Part shown: positions 8,952 to 17,143 of the stretch, piece by piece
Layout: each line of letters starts with the position of its first letter
Position numbering within the stretch: the stretch's first letter is position 1
DNA from: Dyadobacter sp. CY323
GTDB taxonomy: Bacteria > Bacteroidota > Bacteroidia > Cytophagales > Spirosomataceae
Length of the DNA: 64,000 bases
NCBI RefSeq assembly: GCF_021390245.1
Contig: NZ_JAJUXH010000019.1
Location: forward strand, 1-64,000
Reading direction: 5' to 3'
The notes under the pieces: generated by a model
Databases searched by the model: none
What the model was told of the DNA's origin: nothing
What the model saw: only the letters and a program-made list of their open reading frames with translations
Made by a program: the position numbers and the translations under genes

Positions 8952-9155
8952 ATGAAACTAACAATTTTGATTATTCAGGGAGCTGACTATCTGATAGGCA
9001 CCATCAAAGAGATACCTGCGGTCGTGACCCAGGGGACATCCCGTCAGGAAGTGTTGAAAAATATTCAGGATGCACTTCAACTGTACTTAGAAGATATGCG
9101 GGCAGAGGAAGACTTTGGTAACGTTGTTGGTGTAGAAGAACTTGTGTTTGCCTGA
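8952..9155 (+). CDS. hicB: HicB-like antitoxin
   Basis: A 67-residue protein with the HicB partial RNase-H-like fold pattern: an N-terminal strand pair, then IKEIPAVVTQGTSRQEVLKNIQDAL, where the family has the E-x-P-x-x-x-x-G-x-(S/T) turn followed by a helix. No C-terminal DNA-binding domain is present, so it is the short HicB form. The stop overlaps the start of hicA by one base (TGATG), a coupled arrangement with the antitoxin first. A TATCTTTG element at 8880-8887 matches the Bacteroidota -7 consensus TAnnTTTG but lacks a clear -33 TTG. Confidence 0.85.
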   Translation: MKLTILIIQGADYLIGTIKEIPAVVTQGTSRQEVLKNIQDALQLYLEDMRAEEDFGNVVGVEELVFA

Positions 9156-9346
9156 TGTCTGTAAAAAGGAGCAAGTTGATCAAACACCTGGAACAGAATT
9201 CGTGCTATCTACATAGAAATGGTTCCAAGCATGACATTTTCAAGAATGAGCTGACGGGTAAAAAAACCACCGTTCCGCGGCACCCGCAATTAGATCCGTT
9301 TTTATGCGATGTGATTTGCAAGCAGCTGGAAATTGAAAAATTGTAA
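9155..9346 (+). CDS. hicA: HicA-like mRNA interferase toxin
   Basis: A 63-residue basic protein of the HicA family, whose members cleave mRNA. It shows the family pattern: an N-terminal helix (KLIKHLEQN), then RNGSKHDIFKN containing the probable catalytic histidine (His27), then the strand KKTTVPRH and a C-terminal helix. Length is normal for HicA. It is directly preceded by hicB with a 1-bp overlap and followed by a bidirectional terminator at 9360-9388. Confidence 0.88.
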   Translation: MSVKRSKLIKHLEQNSCYLHRNGSKHDIFKNELTGKKTTVPRHPQLDPFLCDVICKQLEIEKL

Positions 9347-9359
9347 ATAGGGCAATAAA

Positions 9360-9388
9360 AAATGCCGCCTCAATCCGAGACGGCATTT
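9360..9388. terminator. Bidirectional terminator between hicA and the efflux operon
   Basis: AAATGCCGCCTC (9360-9371) pairs with GAGACGGCATTT (9377-9388) across a 5-nt loop with one mismatch. An A-run precedes and a T-run ends the stem, so it can serve both converging transcripts, hicBA and the RND operon. Confidence 0.8.
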
Positions 9389-9411
9389 CCATATATAACA
9401 ATAACATCCCA

Positions 9412-10854
9412 TCAATTCCAGCCACCACCCAGTGCGCGGTATATATTCACCGTCGCATTCATCTGCTGCATTTTGGTTTCGATCAGGTCGAATTTAGATT
9501 CCAATGTCTCGCGCTGGGTTAGCAGCACTTCCATGTAATCGGCCCGTGCGGAGGTAAAAAGGCGGTTGGCGATGTTTGTGGATTCGTTCAGTGCCGCTAC
9601 CTCACTGGCTTTGGTAGTGTAGCTTTGTTGAAGGTTGTTGATGTTTGAAAGCTGGTTCACCACCTCGATATAGGCATTCAATACTGTGCGTTCATAGCTG
9701 TAAATGGCCTGTACCTGCCTCGCATTCGCGCTGTAATAGGTTGCCTGGATCGCATTTTTGTTGATCAATGGCCCCGCCAGGTCAGCAATAAGCGTCGACA
9801 TCAGCGATTTTGGCACATTACCCAGGTATATTGGATTGAATGCATTCAAGCCGACCGACGCGTTCAATCCCAGTGACGGATAGAAATTGGCTCTTGCTAC
9901 CTGCACGTCCAATTTGGCAGCTTCCAGATCTTGTTCAGCCTGACGAACATCCGGACGATTCTGCAACAATTGAGATGGAATACCAGCCTGGATCACACTA
10001 GGCAACAAATTTTCGAAGTTCTGACTGTTTCTTGCAACCGGCTGAGGGTAACGCCCAAGCAAGAAGTTAATCCGGTTTTCCGTTTCCACAATCCGCTGAC
10101 GGATCGCAAACTGACGGTTTTGAGTATTCAGCACCTGTGCTTCAAACCGCTTAACAGCCAGCTCGGTCACCCGGGTAGCTTCCTTCTGCATTTTTACAAT
10201 CCTCAATGCATTCGTCTGGATCTCAATATTTTGACTAACGATATTGAGCTGGGTATCAAGTGCCAGCAGCTCGTAATAGGAATTTGCGATCTCGGAAACC
10301 AGGTTGGTCATCATGAAATTTTTACCCTCGATCGAAGATAAATACCGGTTTACAGCCGCTTTTTTCGCATTTCGCAGCTTATGCCAGATATCCACTTCCC
10401 AGCGTGCGTAGGCAGCTACCACAAAATCCGGCAGCGGCTCGGGGGTTTCTCTTCCCGGCTTGATCTCCGTCGTGGCTTCACTCGAACCGATTTGTGTGTA
10501 ACGTCCGGCTTTTTCGATTCCCGCGCCGCCTCTCAATCCTACAAACGGCAGGTATTCCCCTTTTCTGGCTTTGATCTCATTGCGTGATATTTCAATTTCC
10601 TGCAAGGTGATATTCAGCTCCTGGTTATTTTTAAATGCGGTATCGATGAGCGCATTCAGCTGAGGATCAGTGAAATATTCTTTCCAGCTTAGTTTCCCGG
10701 TGTTGGTCGAGTCGGCGGTCTGCGCGGCGGTGTAGGTTGCAGACAAGTTTTTATTGGGTGATCTCTGAACCAGCGACGGTGCATTACAGCCACTGTAAGC
10801 CAGGGCGACAAATGCCACCCCGACCCAGTTCAATATTCTTTTATTGTGCATCAT
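9412..10854 (-). CDS. TolC-like outer-membrane efflux lipoprotein (NodT family)
   Basis: The outer-membrane channel of the tripartite pump. Start chosen at the ATG at 10854 because MMHNKRILNWVGVAFVALAY leads straight into the lipobox SGC (Cys23); a longer frame to 10899 would put 15 polar residues before the signal. The ~480-residue product has two long OEP repeats rich in coiled coil, and the motif QNRPDVRQAEQDLEAA, diagnostic of this family. The start overlaps the RND gene stop, so translation is coupled. The order adaptor, pump, channel is standard for such operons. Confidence 0.93.
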   Translation of the reverse strand: MMHNKRILNWVGVAFVALAYSGCNAPSLVQRSPNKNLSATYTAAQTADSTNTGKLSWKEYFTDPQLNALIDTAFKNNQELNITLQEIEISRNEIKARKGEYLPFVGLRGGAGIEKAGRYTQIGSSEATTEIKPGRETPEPLPDFVVAAYARWEVDIWHKLRNAKKAAVNRYLSSIEGKNFMMTNLVSEIANSYYELLALDTQLNIVSQNIEIQTNALRIVKMQKEATRVTELAVKRFEAQVLNTQNRQFAIRQRIVETENRINFLLGRYPQPVARNSQNFENLLPSVIQAGIPSQLLQNRPDVRQAEQDLEAAKLDVQVARANFYPSLGLNASVGLNAFNPIYLGNVPKSLMSTLIADLAGPLINKNAIQATYYSANARQVQAIYSYERTVLNAYIEVVNQLSNINNLQQSYTTKASEVAALNESTNIANRLFTSARADYMEVLLTQRETLESKFDLIETKMQQMNATVNIYRALGGGWN

Positions 10855-13800
10855 TTTGAGTTTCTTGTGTTTGAGGGAAAGCGTCGACTGCGTGAACAAA
10901 CTGCTCCGTTAACGAGCCGTCCTCTTCATCTTTAATCATTTTTCGACCGTCAGCCAATGTGCCGAATATGACGTACAATCCGGGGATGATGATGACACCG
11001 AAAATGGTCCCGAATAACATCCCGCCCATGGCAGATGCACCGATGGTACGGTTACCAATTGCACCTGCTCCGGTTGCGATGATCAGCGGAATAAGACCTG
11101 CGACGAAAGCGAAAGAAGTCATCAAGATCGGACGGAAACGTACTCTCGCCCCTTCAATGGCCGCATTGATGATCGTTTCTCCCTGGTGCCGCTTCTGCAC
11201 TGCAAACTCGACGATCAGTACGGCATTTTTACCCAACAAACCAACGAGCATGATCAAACCGATCTGGGCGTAGATGTTGTTTTCCAACCCCATCAATTTC
11301 AGTAAAAGGAAAGAACCAAACACCCCGACCGGCAGTGAAAGCACCACCGCGAACGGAATAATGAAACTTTCATATTGAGCGGCCAGTACAAAGTACACGA
11401 ACGCCAGAACGATTGCGAATACAACCAGCGACTCATTTCCACGGATCGATTCATCATAAGAAAGACCTTCAAAAGCGATATCGTAACCTTGCGGCAACGT
11501 TTTCGCGGAAACTTCCCGAATCGCCTGGATCGCATCTGCAGTAGTATAGCCTTTGGCAGGAAGTCCCTGGATCGCTGCCGAATTGTACAAATTGAAACGG
11601 GTGATCTCGTTCGGGCCCTGACCTTTTTTAAGTGTCATAAAGGATGAGTAAGGCACCATTTCACCTGCATCATTTTTAACAAAAAGCTTTAAAAGATCGG
11701 TGGGAAGTCTTCTGAAACTTGGATCGGACTGCACATATACTTTAAAGAACTGGTTGAACCGTGTAAAACCCTGTTCGTACGTACTGCCGATCATAATGTT
11801 CAGGTTGTCCATTGCTTTCCCGATCGATACGCCTTTTTGCATCGCCAGCTGATTGTCTATCTGCAATTCGTATTGCGGATAGTTTGCAGCGAAGAAGGTA
11901 AACAAGCCGGTAAGCTCGGGACGTTTGCCCAGATCCTCCATAAATTTCTTGTTGATCTTGTCAAATTCCGCGTAATCCGTATCGGTTGTTTTATCCAGTA
12001 AACGCATGGAGAAACCACCGGAAGTACCGAAACCGGGAATGGCAGGTGGCTCGAAGAATTCAACCACGGCGCCGAGACCTCTTGTTTCAGCTTCCAGTTC
12101 TTCCATGATTTCTTTCACGTTGTGATCGCGGTCATGCCATGGTTTTAAATTGATCAGACAGGTACCTGCGTTAGATCCGCGTCCTTCGGTCATGATCTCA
12201 TAACCTGCCAGGGACGAAACGGACTCAATGCCTTCCACTTCTTCGCAGATTTTCTGAAGACGTCTGGATACCTCATTGGTTTTTTCCAAAGTAGACCCAG
12301 GAGGTGTCTGGATAATCGCATAAATCGTGCTCTGATCTTCGTTTGGAATAAATCCTGCGGGCAGTACCTTGTTCACATATACGATTCCCGCGCAGAATGC
12401 CAGTAACACGCCCCATGTAACTACTCTCCGGCTAACAATGCGTTTTAACAAGCCTACATATCTACCGGTAACTTTATCGAAACCCCGGTTGAAACTGTCC
12501 AGCGCTTTGGTAAGAATGTTTTTCTTCCGCTGATGTCCATGGTGATTTTGTAGCAACATGGCGCACAATACCGGAGTAAGTGTCAACGCGATGAGGGCTG
12601 AGATGACGATAGAGCTCGCCATCGTAATCGAGAACTGCCGGTAGAATGTACCGACCGGACCGGACATAAATGAGATCGGAAGGAATACCGACACCATAAC
12701 AGCTGTGATCGCGATAATGGCCCCGCTGATTTCAGAAAGCACTTTTTTGACGGCATTATAAGGCGATATACCAGGTTCTTCCTCAAACTTGGCATGGACC
12801 GCCTCGACGACGACAATGGCATCATCGACCACAATACCAATCGCAAGTACAAGTGCAAAAAGCGTGATCAGGTTAATGGAAAGCCCAAAAGCCTGAATGA
12901 CGAAGAATGCCCCGATCAACGAAACAGGCACCGCCAGGATCGGGATCAACGTGGAACGCCAGTCGCCAAGGAATATGAAAACCACCAGGGCAACCAGGAT
13001 AAATGCGTCACGTAAGGTGTCAATAACCTGCTCGATAGACGCATCCAAAAACTGGGAAACGTCATAGCTGATTTTGTAATCCACGCCCGGAGGAAAGGAT
13101 TCTTTCATGACATCCAGCTTCTTTTTCACTTCTTCGATGACGTCACTCGCATTACTGCCGTAGTTTTGGCGCAATACGATGGCGGCGGAAGGGTGACCGT
13201 CGAGATTGGAATAAATATCGAAGAATTCGCTTCCGAGCTCTACTTTGGCGATATCTCTTAAATGAACGCTTTCACCCTGCGCATTGGCGCGGACGATGAT
13301 ATTTTCATATTCTTCGGGTTTGTCATAGCGTCCTTTATAAGTAAGCACATATTCCAGCGACTGTGCCGCAATACCGGAGCTTTGCCCGATACGTCCGGGC
13401 CGGCCCACGATACTTTGTTCGCCAACCGCCTTCATTACTTCTTCTGTGGAAATATTGTAGGCACGCATACGCTCAGGATTTAGCCAAAGACGCATCGCAT
13501 ATCTTCTGCTACCTAATATTTGTGCCCTCGCAATCCCTTTCGTCCGCTGGATTTCGGGGATCATTTTAACGGTAGCGTAGTTAAAAAGGAATTTCTCGTC
13601 GATCCGCTCGCTCTTTGAATAGAGGTTAACGTACATCAACATACTGGGCTGAACCGGCGAAATAATAACCCCTTCGCGCTGAACAAGTTCGGGCAAAAGC
13701 GGCATGACCTGATCCACTCTTGTCTTAACCCGTATTACAGCGACGTTGGGGTCGGTCCCGGGCTCGAAGATGATCCTGAGAGTAGCTTCCCCCGCGCTGG

Positions 13801-14047
13801 TGGCGTCGGTGGCGATGTACCGCATATCCTGAACCCCGTTAATGGCTTGTTCCAGTGTGATCAGCGTGGACTTTACAAGCACGTCGGCACTGGCGCCCGG
13901 GTAGGCGATAAATATGTTTACAGTGGTCGGGGCGATGTCCGGGAATTGAGAAATAGGTAACTTCTCAATCGCCAGGATGCCTATAAATACGATCATGATC
14001 GAGATCACGATTGCAAATACAGGTCTTCGTATGAATTGATTGAACAT
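10841..14047 (-). CDS. RND multidrug efflux pump, HAE1 family (AcrB-like)
   Basis: A full-length 1068-residue inner-membrane pump. It begins MFNQFIRRPVFAIVISI, which includes the usual amphipathic N-terminus and TM1. TM4 carries the proton-relay pair Asp408-Asp409 in GIVVDDAIVVVEA. Two large periplasmic loops and twelve helices are visible, and the second half contains GLLGKNAVLIVEFA. Such pumps exchange protons for drugs, bile acids, dyes or solvents captured from the periplasm. The gene lies 25 bp downstream of the adaptor gene and overlaps the channel gene. The substrate cannot be read from sequence. Confidence 0.96.
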   Translation of the reverse strand: MFNQFIRRPVFAIVISIMIVFIGILAIEKLPISQFPDIAPTTVNIFIAYPGASADVLVKSTLITLEQAINGVQDMRYIATDATSAGEATLRIIFEPGTDPNVAVIRVKTRVDQVMPLLPELVQREGVIISPVQPSMLMYVNLYSKSERIDEKFLFNYATVKMIPEIQRTKGIARAQILGSRRYAMRLWLNPERMRAYNISTEEVMKAVGEQSIVGRPGRIGQSSGIAAQSLEYVLTYKGRYDKPEEYENIIVRANAQGESVHLRDIAKVELGSEFFDIYSNLDGHPSAAIVLRQNYGSNASDVIEEVKKKLDVMKESFPPGVDYKISYDVSQFLDASIEQVIDTLRDAFILVALVVFIFLGDWRSTLIPILAVPVSLIGAFFVIQAFGLSINLITLFALVLAIGIVVDDAIVVVEAVHAKFEEEPGISPYNAVKKVLSEISGAIIAITAVMVSVFLPISFMSGPVGTFYRQFSITMASSIVISALIALTLTPVLCAMLLQNHHGHQRKKNILTKALDSFNRGFDKVTGRYVGLLKRIVSRRVVTWGVLLAFCAGIVYVNKVLPAGFIPNEDQSTIYAIIQTPPGSTLEKTNEVSRRLQKICEEVEGIESVSSLAGYEIMTEGRGSNAGTCLINLKPWHDRDHNVKEIMEELEAETRGLGAVVEFFEPPAIPGFGTSGGFSMRLLDKTTDTDYAEFDKINKKFMEDLGKRPELTGLFTFFAANYPQYELQIDNQLAMQKGVSIGKAMDNLNIMIGSTYEQGFTRFNQFFKVYVQSDPSFRRLPTDLLKLFVKNDAGEMVPYSSFMTLKKGQGPNEITRFNLYNSAAIQGLPAKGYTTADAIQAIREVSAKTLPQGYDIAFEGLSYDESIRGNESLVVFAIVLAFVYFVLAAQYESFIIPFAVVLSLPVGVFGSFLLLKLMGLENNIYAQIGLIMLVGLLGKNAVLIVEFAVQKRHQGETIINAAIEGARVRFRPILMTSFAFVAGLIPLIIATGAGAIGNRTIGASAMGGMLFGTIFGVIIIPGLYVIFGTLADGRKMIKDEEDGSLTEQFVHAVDAFPQTQETQNDAQ

Positions 14048-14072
14048 GTTTTGTGCTTTTTAAAATGCCCGG

Positions 14073-15155
14073 CTATTCGGCATACAGGCTTAAATGAGAG
14101 ATAACAGAATCAGGCTGCACGAATGTGGAATGGATCTTTTCGTTCTCGTGGACCTGACGTAAGCCTTCCAGAAGGATCTTGTCATTCAGCTGCAAACCTG
14201 ATTTGACGGCAAAAATGTGTGGAAGCTCAGCTTCGATCGTTATTTCCCTCGACTTGATCACATTGTCTTTGTCCAGCACATACACATATTTCTTTTCCAG
14301 CACCTCAAATGTGGCTTTCTGGGGGATAAGCAGGGCATTTTTTAGCGGTACGGTGACCAGTATGTTACCTGTTTCGCCGTGTCTGAGAAGTCTTTTCGGA
14401 TTGGGGAACGTTGCCCTGAATGCGATGTTACCGGTTTCGTTATTGAAATCCGCCTCGATCGTCTTCACGACGCCGGGATGTGGGAACAGCTTCTGGTTGG
14501 CCATCCGCAGGTCCACATTCAGCATACCGGCTGTTGCGTCGTTCGCTTTGTAATCGAGATACTCCGCTTCCGGTACATTGAAATACACCCACATCTCGCT
14601 GTTGTCGGAAAGGGTAGTAAGCAAATCACCTTCGTCTAAAAGGCTCCCTAACCGCACCTGGAAATGGTCCATGATCCCGTCAAACGGAGCCCTGATCTCG
14701 GTGAACCCAAGGTGTGTCGTAGCCAGTCCCAGTTCCGCTTTCGCCTTGTCCAGCTTTGCCTTTGCAAGTGCCAGCTCATTTTTTGAAACTACATTGCTAT
14801 CCGCAAGCGACTTGGTGTTTTTATATTCGATTTCAGCGAAATTGGCCTCGGCCTGCGCTTTTTGCTGCTCTGCCTGGTAAAGCATCGGCATGATCTTGAA
14901 CATGAGCTGCCCCTTTTTAACAAACTGGCCTTCGTCGACATAAATGTTCTGGAGGTAACCTCTTTCCAGTGCACGCAGCTCAATGTGACTGATCGCGCGG
15001 ATCTGGCTTACATAGTCTTTGGTGATCAACGTGTCTTTTTGCAGAGGGCTGGTAACCAGGAATTTGACTTCTTCTTCTTTTTCTTCTTTTTTGGATTCAC
15101 AGCTTGTGTGGAAGAGTAGTGCACACAAGCTCATGGCCATGAGAATTCGCTTCAT
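14073..15155 (-). CDS. RND efflux periplasmic adaptor lipoprotein (AcrA/MexA-like)
   Basis: A 360-residue membrane-fusion protein that links pump and channel. A signal with lipobox SC (Cys19) is followed by an acidic-basic KKEEKEEE stretch. The barrel-sandwich hybrid half-motifs are visible (ALERGYLQNIYVDEGQFVKKGQ and FTEIRAPFDGIMDHFQVRLG, the latter the diagnostic lipoyl-like half), separated by a short coiled-coil hairpin around 85-135. The beta-barrel and membrane-proximal domains follow. It is the first gene of the operon; the gene-free stretch upstream should hold its promoter. Confidence 0.94.
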   Translation of the reverse strand: MKRILMAMSLCALLFHTSCESKKEEKEEEVKFLVTSPLQKDTLITKDYVSQIRAISHIELRALERGYLQNIYVDEGQFVKKGQLMFKIMPMLYQAEQQKAQAEANFAEIEYKNTKSLADSNVVSKNELALAKAKLDKAKAELGLATTHLGFTEIRAPFDGIMDHFQVRLGSLLDEGDLLTTLSDNSEMWVYFNVPEAEYLDYKANDATAGMLNVDLRMANQKLFPHPGVVKTIEADFNNETGNIAFRATFPNPKRLLRHGETGNILVTVPLKNALLIPQKATFEVLEKKYVYVLDKDNVIKSREITIEAELPHIFAVKSGLQLNDKILLEGLRQVHENEKIHSTFVQPDSVISHLSLYAE

Positions 15156-15505
15156 TATTATTTGCTAGTTAGTACAATATGATTTTCTTAAATTCATGTT
15201 CGTGCGTATTTCGAATTCCTTTTTCCCGGAATGCAGAGCAGCGGTGGGAAGTTGTATGGGGCCGGGTCTTAAACTGAAATGTATCAAATTAGATTTTTCC
15301 TGGAAGTCACCTCTTCCTACACGGGTACAAAAACCGCACTTTATCCTTAATAGGATGTTAAAAGCATGTTAAAAAGCCATTAAAATCCATTTTAGGCCAA
15401 AAATGCATTCTATGAATTTTCAGTTACTTTGGCTACAACAATCATAGATTTGGCTACGTCCGCTTTTTGTCCTCTGCCCAACTTTGCAGAAACAAAAACA
15501 GACAA
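15156..15505. other. Gene-free divergent region upstream of the efflux operon
   Basis: 350 bp without a credible reading frame. It separates the efflux operon (-) from the NmrA-like remnant and AraC gene (+), so it should contain both promoters. The right end holds the 21-bp-spaced direct repeat described separately. The rest is AT-rich toward 15340-15430. I see no RNA structure or further repeat that I can support. Confidence 0.6.
15428..15457 (+). promoter_or_regulatory. Direct repeat TTTGGCTAC, 21 bp apart: candidate AraC-type operator
   Basis: TTTGGCTAC occurs at 15428-15436 and 15449-15457. Start-to-start distance is 21 bp, two helical turns, the spacing used by AraC-family proteins with tandem half-sites. 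It lies 49 bp upstream of the NmrA-like remnant and about 290 bp upstream of the AraC gene at 15745. Binding by that regulator is inferred. Confidence 0.45.
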
Positions 15506-15722
15506 ATGAAAATCGTATTAACAGGCTCATTGGGCCACATCAGTAAGCCACTGACAAAAGAATTAGTGGAAAAAGGACATTCCGAAAATCGTGGCCGGTT
15601 TGGTTGAAATGTACGATAGCCTGCACACGGGAGTACTCGCGGAAAGTTATCAACGTCATAAGCCGGTAATGGGTAAGGTAAAACTGGAAGAGTTTGCCAA
15701 AGAATTTGCCGCTGCGTTTTAA
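15506..15722 (+). pseudogene. Internally deleted NAD(P)-binding (NmrA-like) oxidoreductase
   Basis: The first 26 codons read MKIVLTGSLGHISKPLTKEL and on to EKGHS, a Rossmann beta-alpha start with the glycine-rich TGSLGHIS of NmrA-like or atypical SDR proteins. The frame then hits a stop at about 15605. A different frame continues from about 15582 with KIVAGLVEMYDSLHTG and ends KLEEFAKEFAAAF at 15722, which looks like the C-terminus of the same family. About 200 residues of the middle are missing, consistent with a deletion plus frameshift. It sits immediately upstream of an AraC regulator, a common pairing for intact NmrA-like genes. No function is expected. Confidence 0.75.
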
Positions 15723-15744
15723 ACGGAAATAACTAAATTGTATC

Positions 15745-16662
15745 ATGGCAAATATGCAGGTTCACCGATTTAAGACGATCAGCGAGTTTCATCAGTTCAG
15801 GGGATATCCCGGACCGGAAAATCCGCTGATCAGCGTGCTCAATCTCCAAGAGATCAAACGCTTGCCTGCCAATGAAGTGAGTTTTGTCAAGGATTTTTAT
15901 TCCATTGCATTGAAACGGAATTTCAATGTGAAAATGAAATACGGCCAGCAGGATTTGGATTACAACGATGGTGTCATGTTTTTTATGGCGCCGGGCCAGC
16001 TTCTCAGGCTTGAAGTCGAAACCGATACGGAACTGCGTCACTCGGGGTGGATGTTACTGGTCCATCCCGACTTTTTATGGAACACGCCTCTGGCGAAAAC
16101 CATCAGGCAATACGAATACTTCGACTATGCTGTCAACGAGGCCTTGTTTCTGTCAGAAAGGGAAGAGACGACGATTTCGGGCATTATGCAGAGCATTCAG
16201 CAGGAGTACCAGGCAAACATCGATAAGTACAGCCAGGATCTGATGATCGCCCAGCTTGAATTGCTATTAAAGTATTCGGAGCGGTTTTATCAGCGCCAGT
16301 TTATCACCCGGAAAATAGCCAATCATAAAGTTCTCGACCGGCTCGAATCGGTCATTTCGGAGTATCTCAACAGCGATGATCTGATGAAAACGGGATTGCC
16401 AACGGTGCAATACGTCGCCAATGCATTGAATATTTCGCCCAATTACCTGGGCGGAATGCTCAAAACGTTGACCGGACTTACCACGCAGCAACACATTCAC
16501 GAAAAGCTGATTGAACGGGCCAAAGAGCGGCTTTCCGTTACCGATCTGTCTGTCAGTGAAATAGCTTACGAACTGGGTTTCGAGCATCCGCAGTCTTTCA
16601 GCAAGTTATTCAAGACAAAAACACATCTCTCGCCGCTGGAATTCAGGCAATCGTTTAATTGA
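15745..16662 (+). CDS. AraC-family transcriptional regulator
   Basis: A 305-residue regulator. The N-terminal ~180 residues form a cupin-like sensing region (GVMFFMAPGQLLRLE, then WMLLVHPDFLWNTPL). The C-terminal ~100 residues have both AraC HTH units: VQYVANALNISPNYLGGMLK and SVSEIAYELGFEHPQSFSKL, followed by the LSPLEFR ending. The ATG at 15745 lies 22 bp after the NmrA-like remnant, so the two were probably co-transcribed. Likely target: the promoter with the 21-bp-spaced repeat at 15428-15457 (inferred). Confidence 0.9.
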   Translation: MANMQVHRFKTISEFHQFRGYPGPENPLISVLNLQEIKRLPANEVSFVKDFYSIALKRNFNVKMKYGQQDLDYNDGVMFFMAPGQLLRLEVETDTELRHSGWMLLVHPDFLWNTPLAKTIRQYEYFDYAVNEALFLSEREETTISGIMQSIQQEYQANIDKYSQDLMIAQLELLLKYSERFYQRQFITRKIANHKVLDRLESVISEYLNSDDLMKTGLPTVQYVANALNISPNYLGGMLKTLTGLTTQQHIHEKLIERAKERLSVTDLSVSEIAYELGFEHPQSFSKLFKTKTHLSPLEFRQSFN

Positions 16663-16671
16663 TCCGGCAGA

Positions 16672-17004
16672 TTAGACTACTTCATCCAGTTCAAGCACCG
16701 AGCATCCAGGGTAGGAAACGGAGACAATACTCATGAATTCGGAGATCTCTTCGATTTGGTTGATGATCAGGGAACTGAGCAATCTGTGCTGCCGCTCTAT
16801 TTCCATAAACTCTTCCTGAGCACGCTGCCGGGCAAAAGTCACCACCGACGACCGTTCATTTCTTAGCTTTTCAAGCCTGGTTTTATGGTCTGAAAAAAGC
16901 TGGCTCAACAGATCTGAATTGCTCTCTATGAGTTTTCTTCGTTCGGCCAGATGACGGTTCAGGAGATTTTCGTACTCCTCGTTCGGGTCAAAAAGATTTG
17001 TCAT
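16672..17004 (-). CDS. Hypothetical coiled-coil protein
   Basis: A 110-residue protein with no signal peptide or membrane segment. Residues 8-85 are strongly charged and helical (HLAERRKLIESNSDLLSQLF, then RQRAQEEFMEIERQHRLL), which predicts a coiled coil. A short C-terminal tail contains one cysteine. I do not recognise a family. It is convergent with the AraC gene (9-bp gap) and lies downstream of the 7TM-DISM receptor gene on the same strand with a 139-bp gap, so co-transcription is possible. Confidence 0.65.
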   Translation of the reverse strand: MTNLFDPNEEYENLLNRHLAERRKLIESNSDLLSQLFSDHKTRLEKLRNERSSVVTFARQRAQEEFMEIERQHRLLSSLIINQIEEISEFMSIVSVSYPGCSVLELDEVV

Positions 17005-17143
17005 GGTGTTAAGTTTTCACTCGTTTAAATCGCGGGCCGATGCCGGTGGCCCACTTTTCAAAACACCACTTTATTTAACCTAAACCAAAAAAACAGGCAT
17101 AGACAAAGTGTAGACAAACCGATTAAAATGCGATTCGAAAGCC

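Noticed and set aside
10855..10899. Fifteen-residue N-terminal extension of the efflux channel
   Set aside because: It would place polar residues before the lipoprotein signal. The ATG at 10854 puts the signal at the N-terminus.
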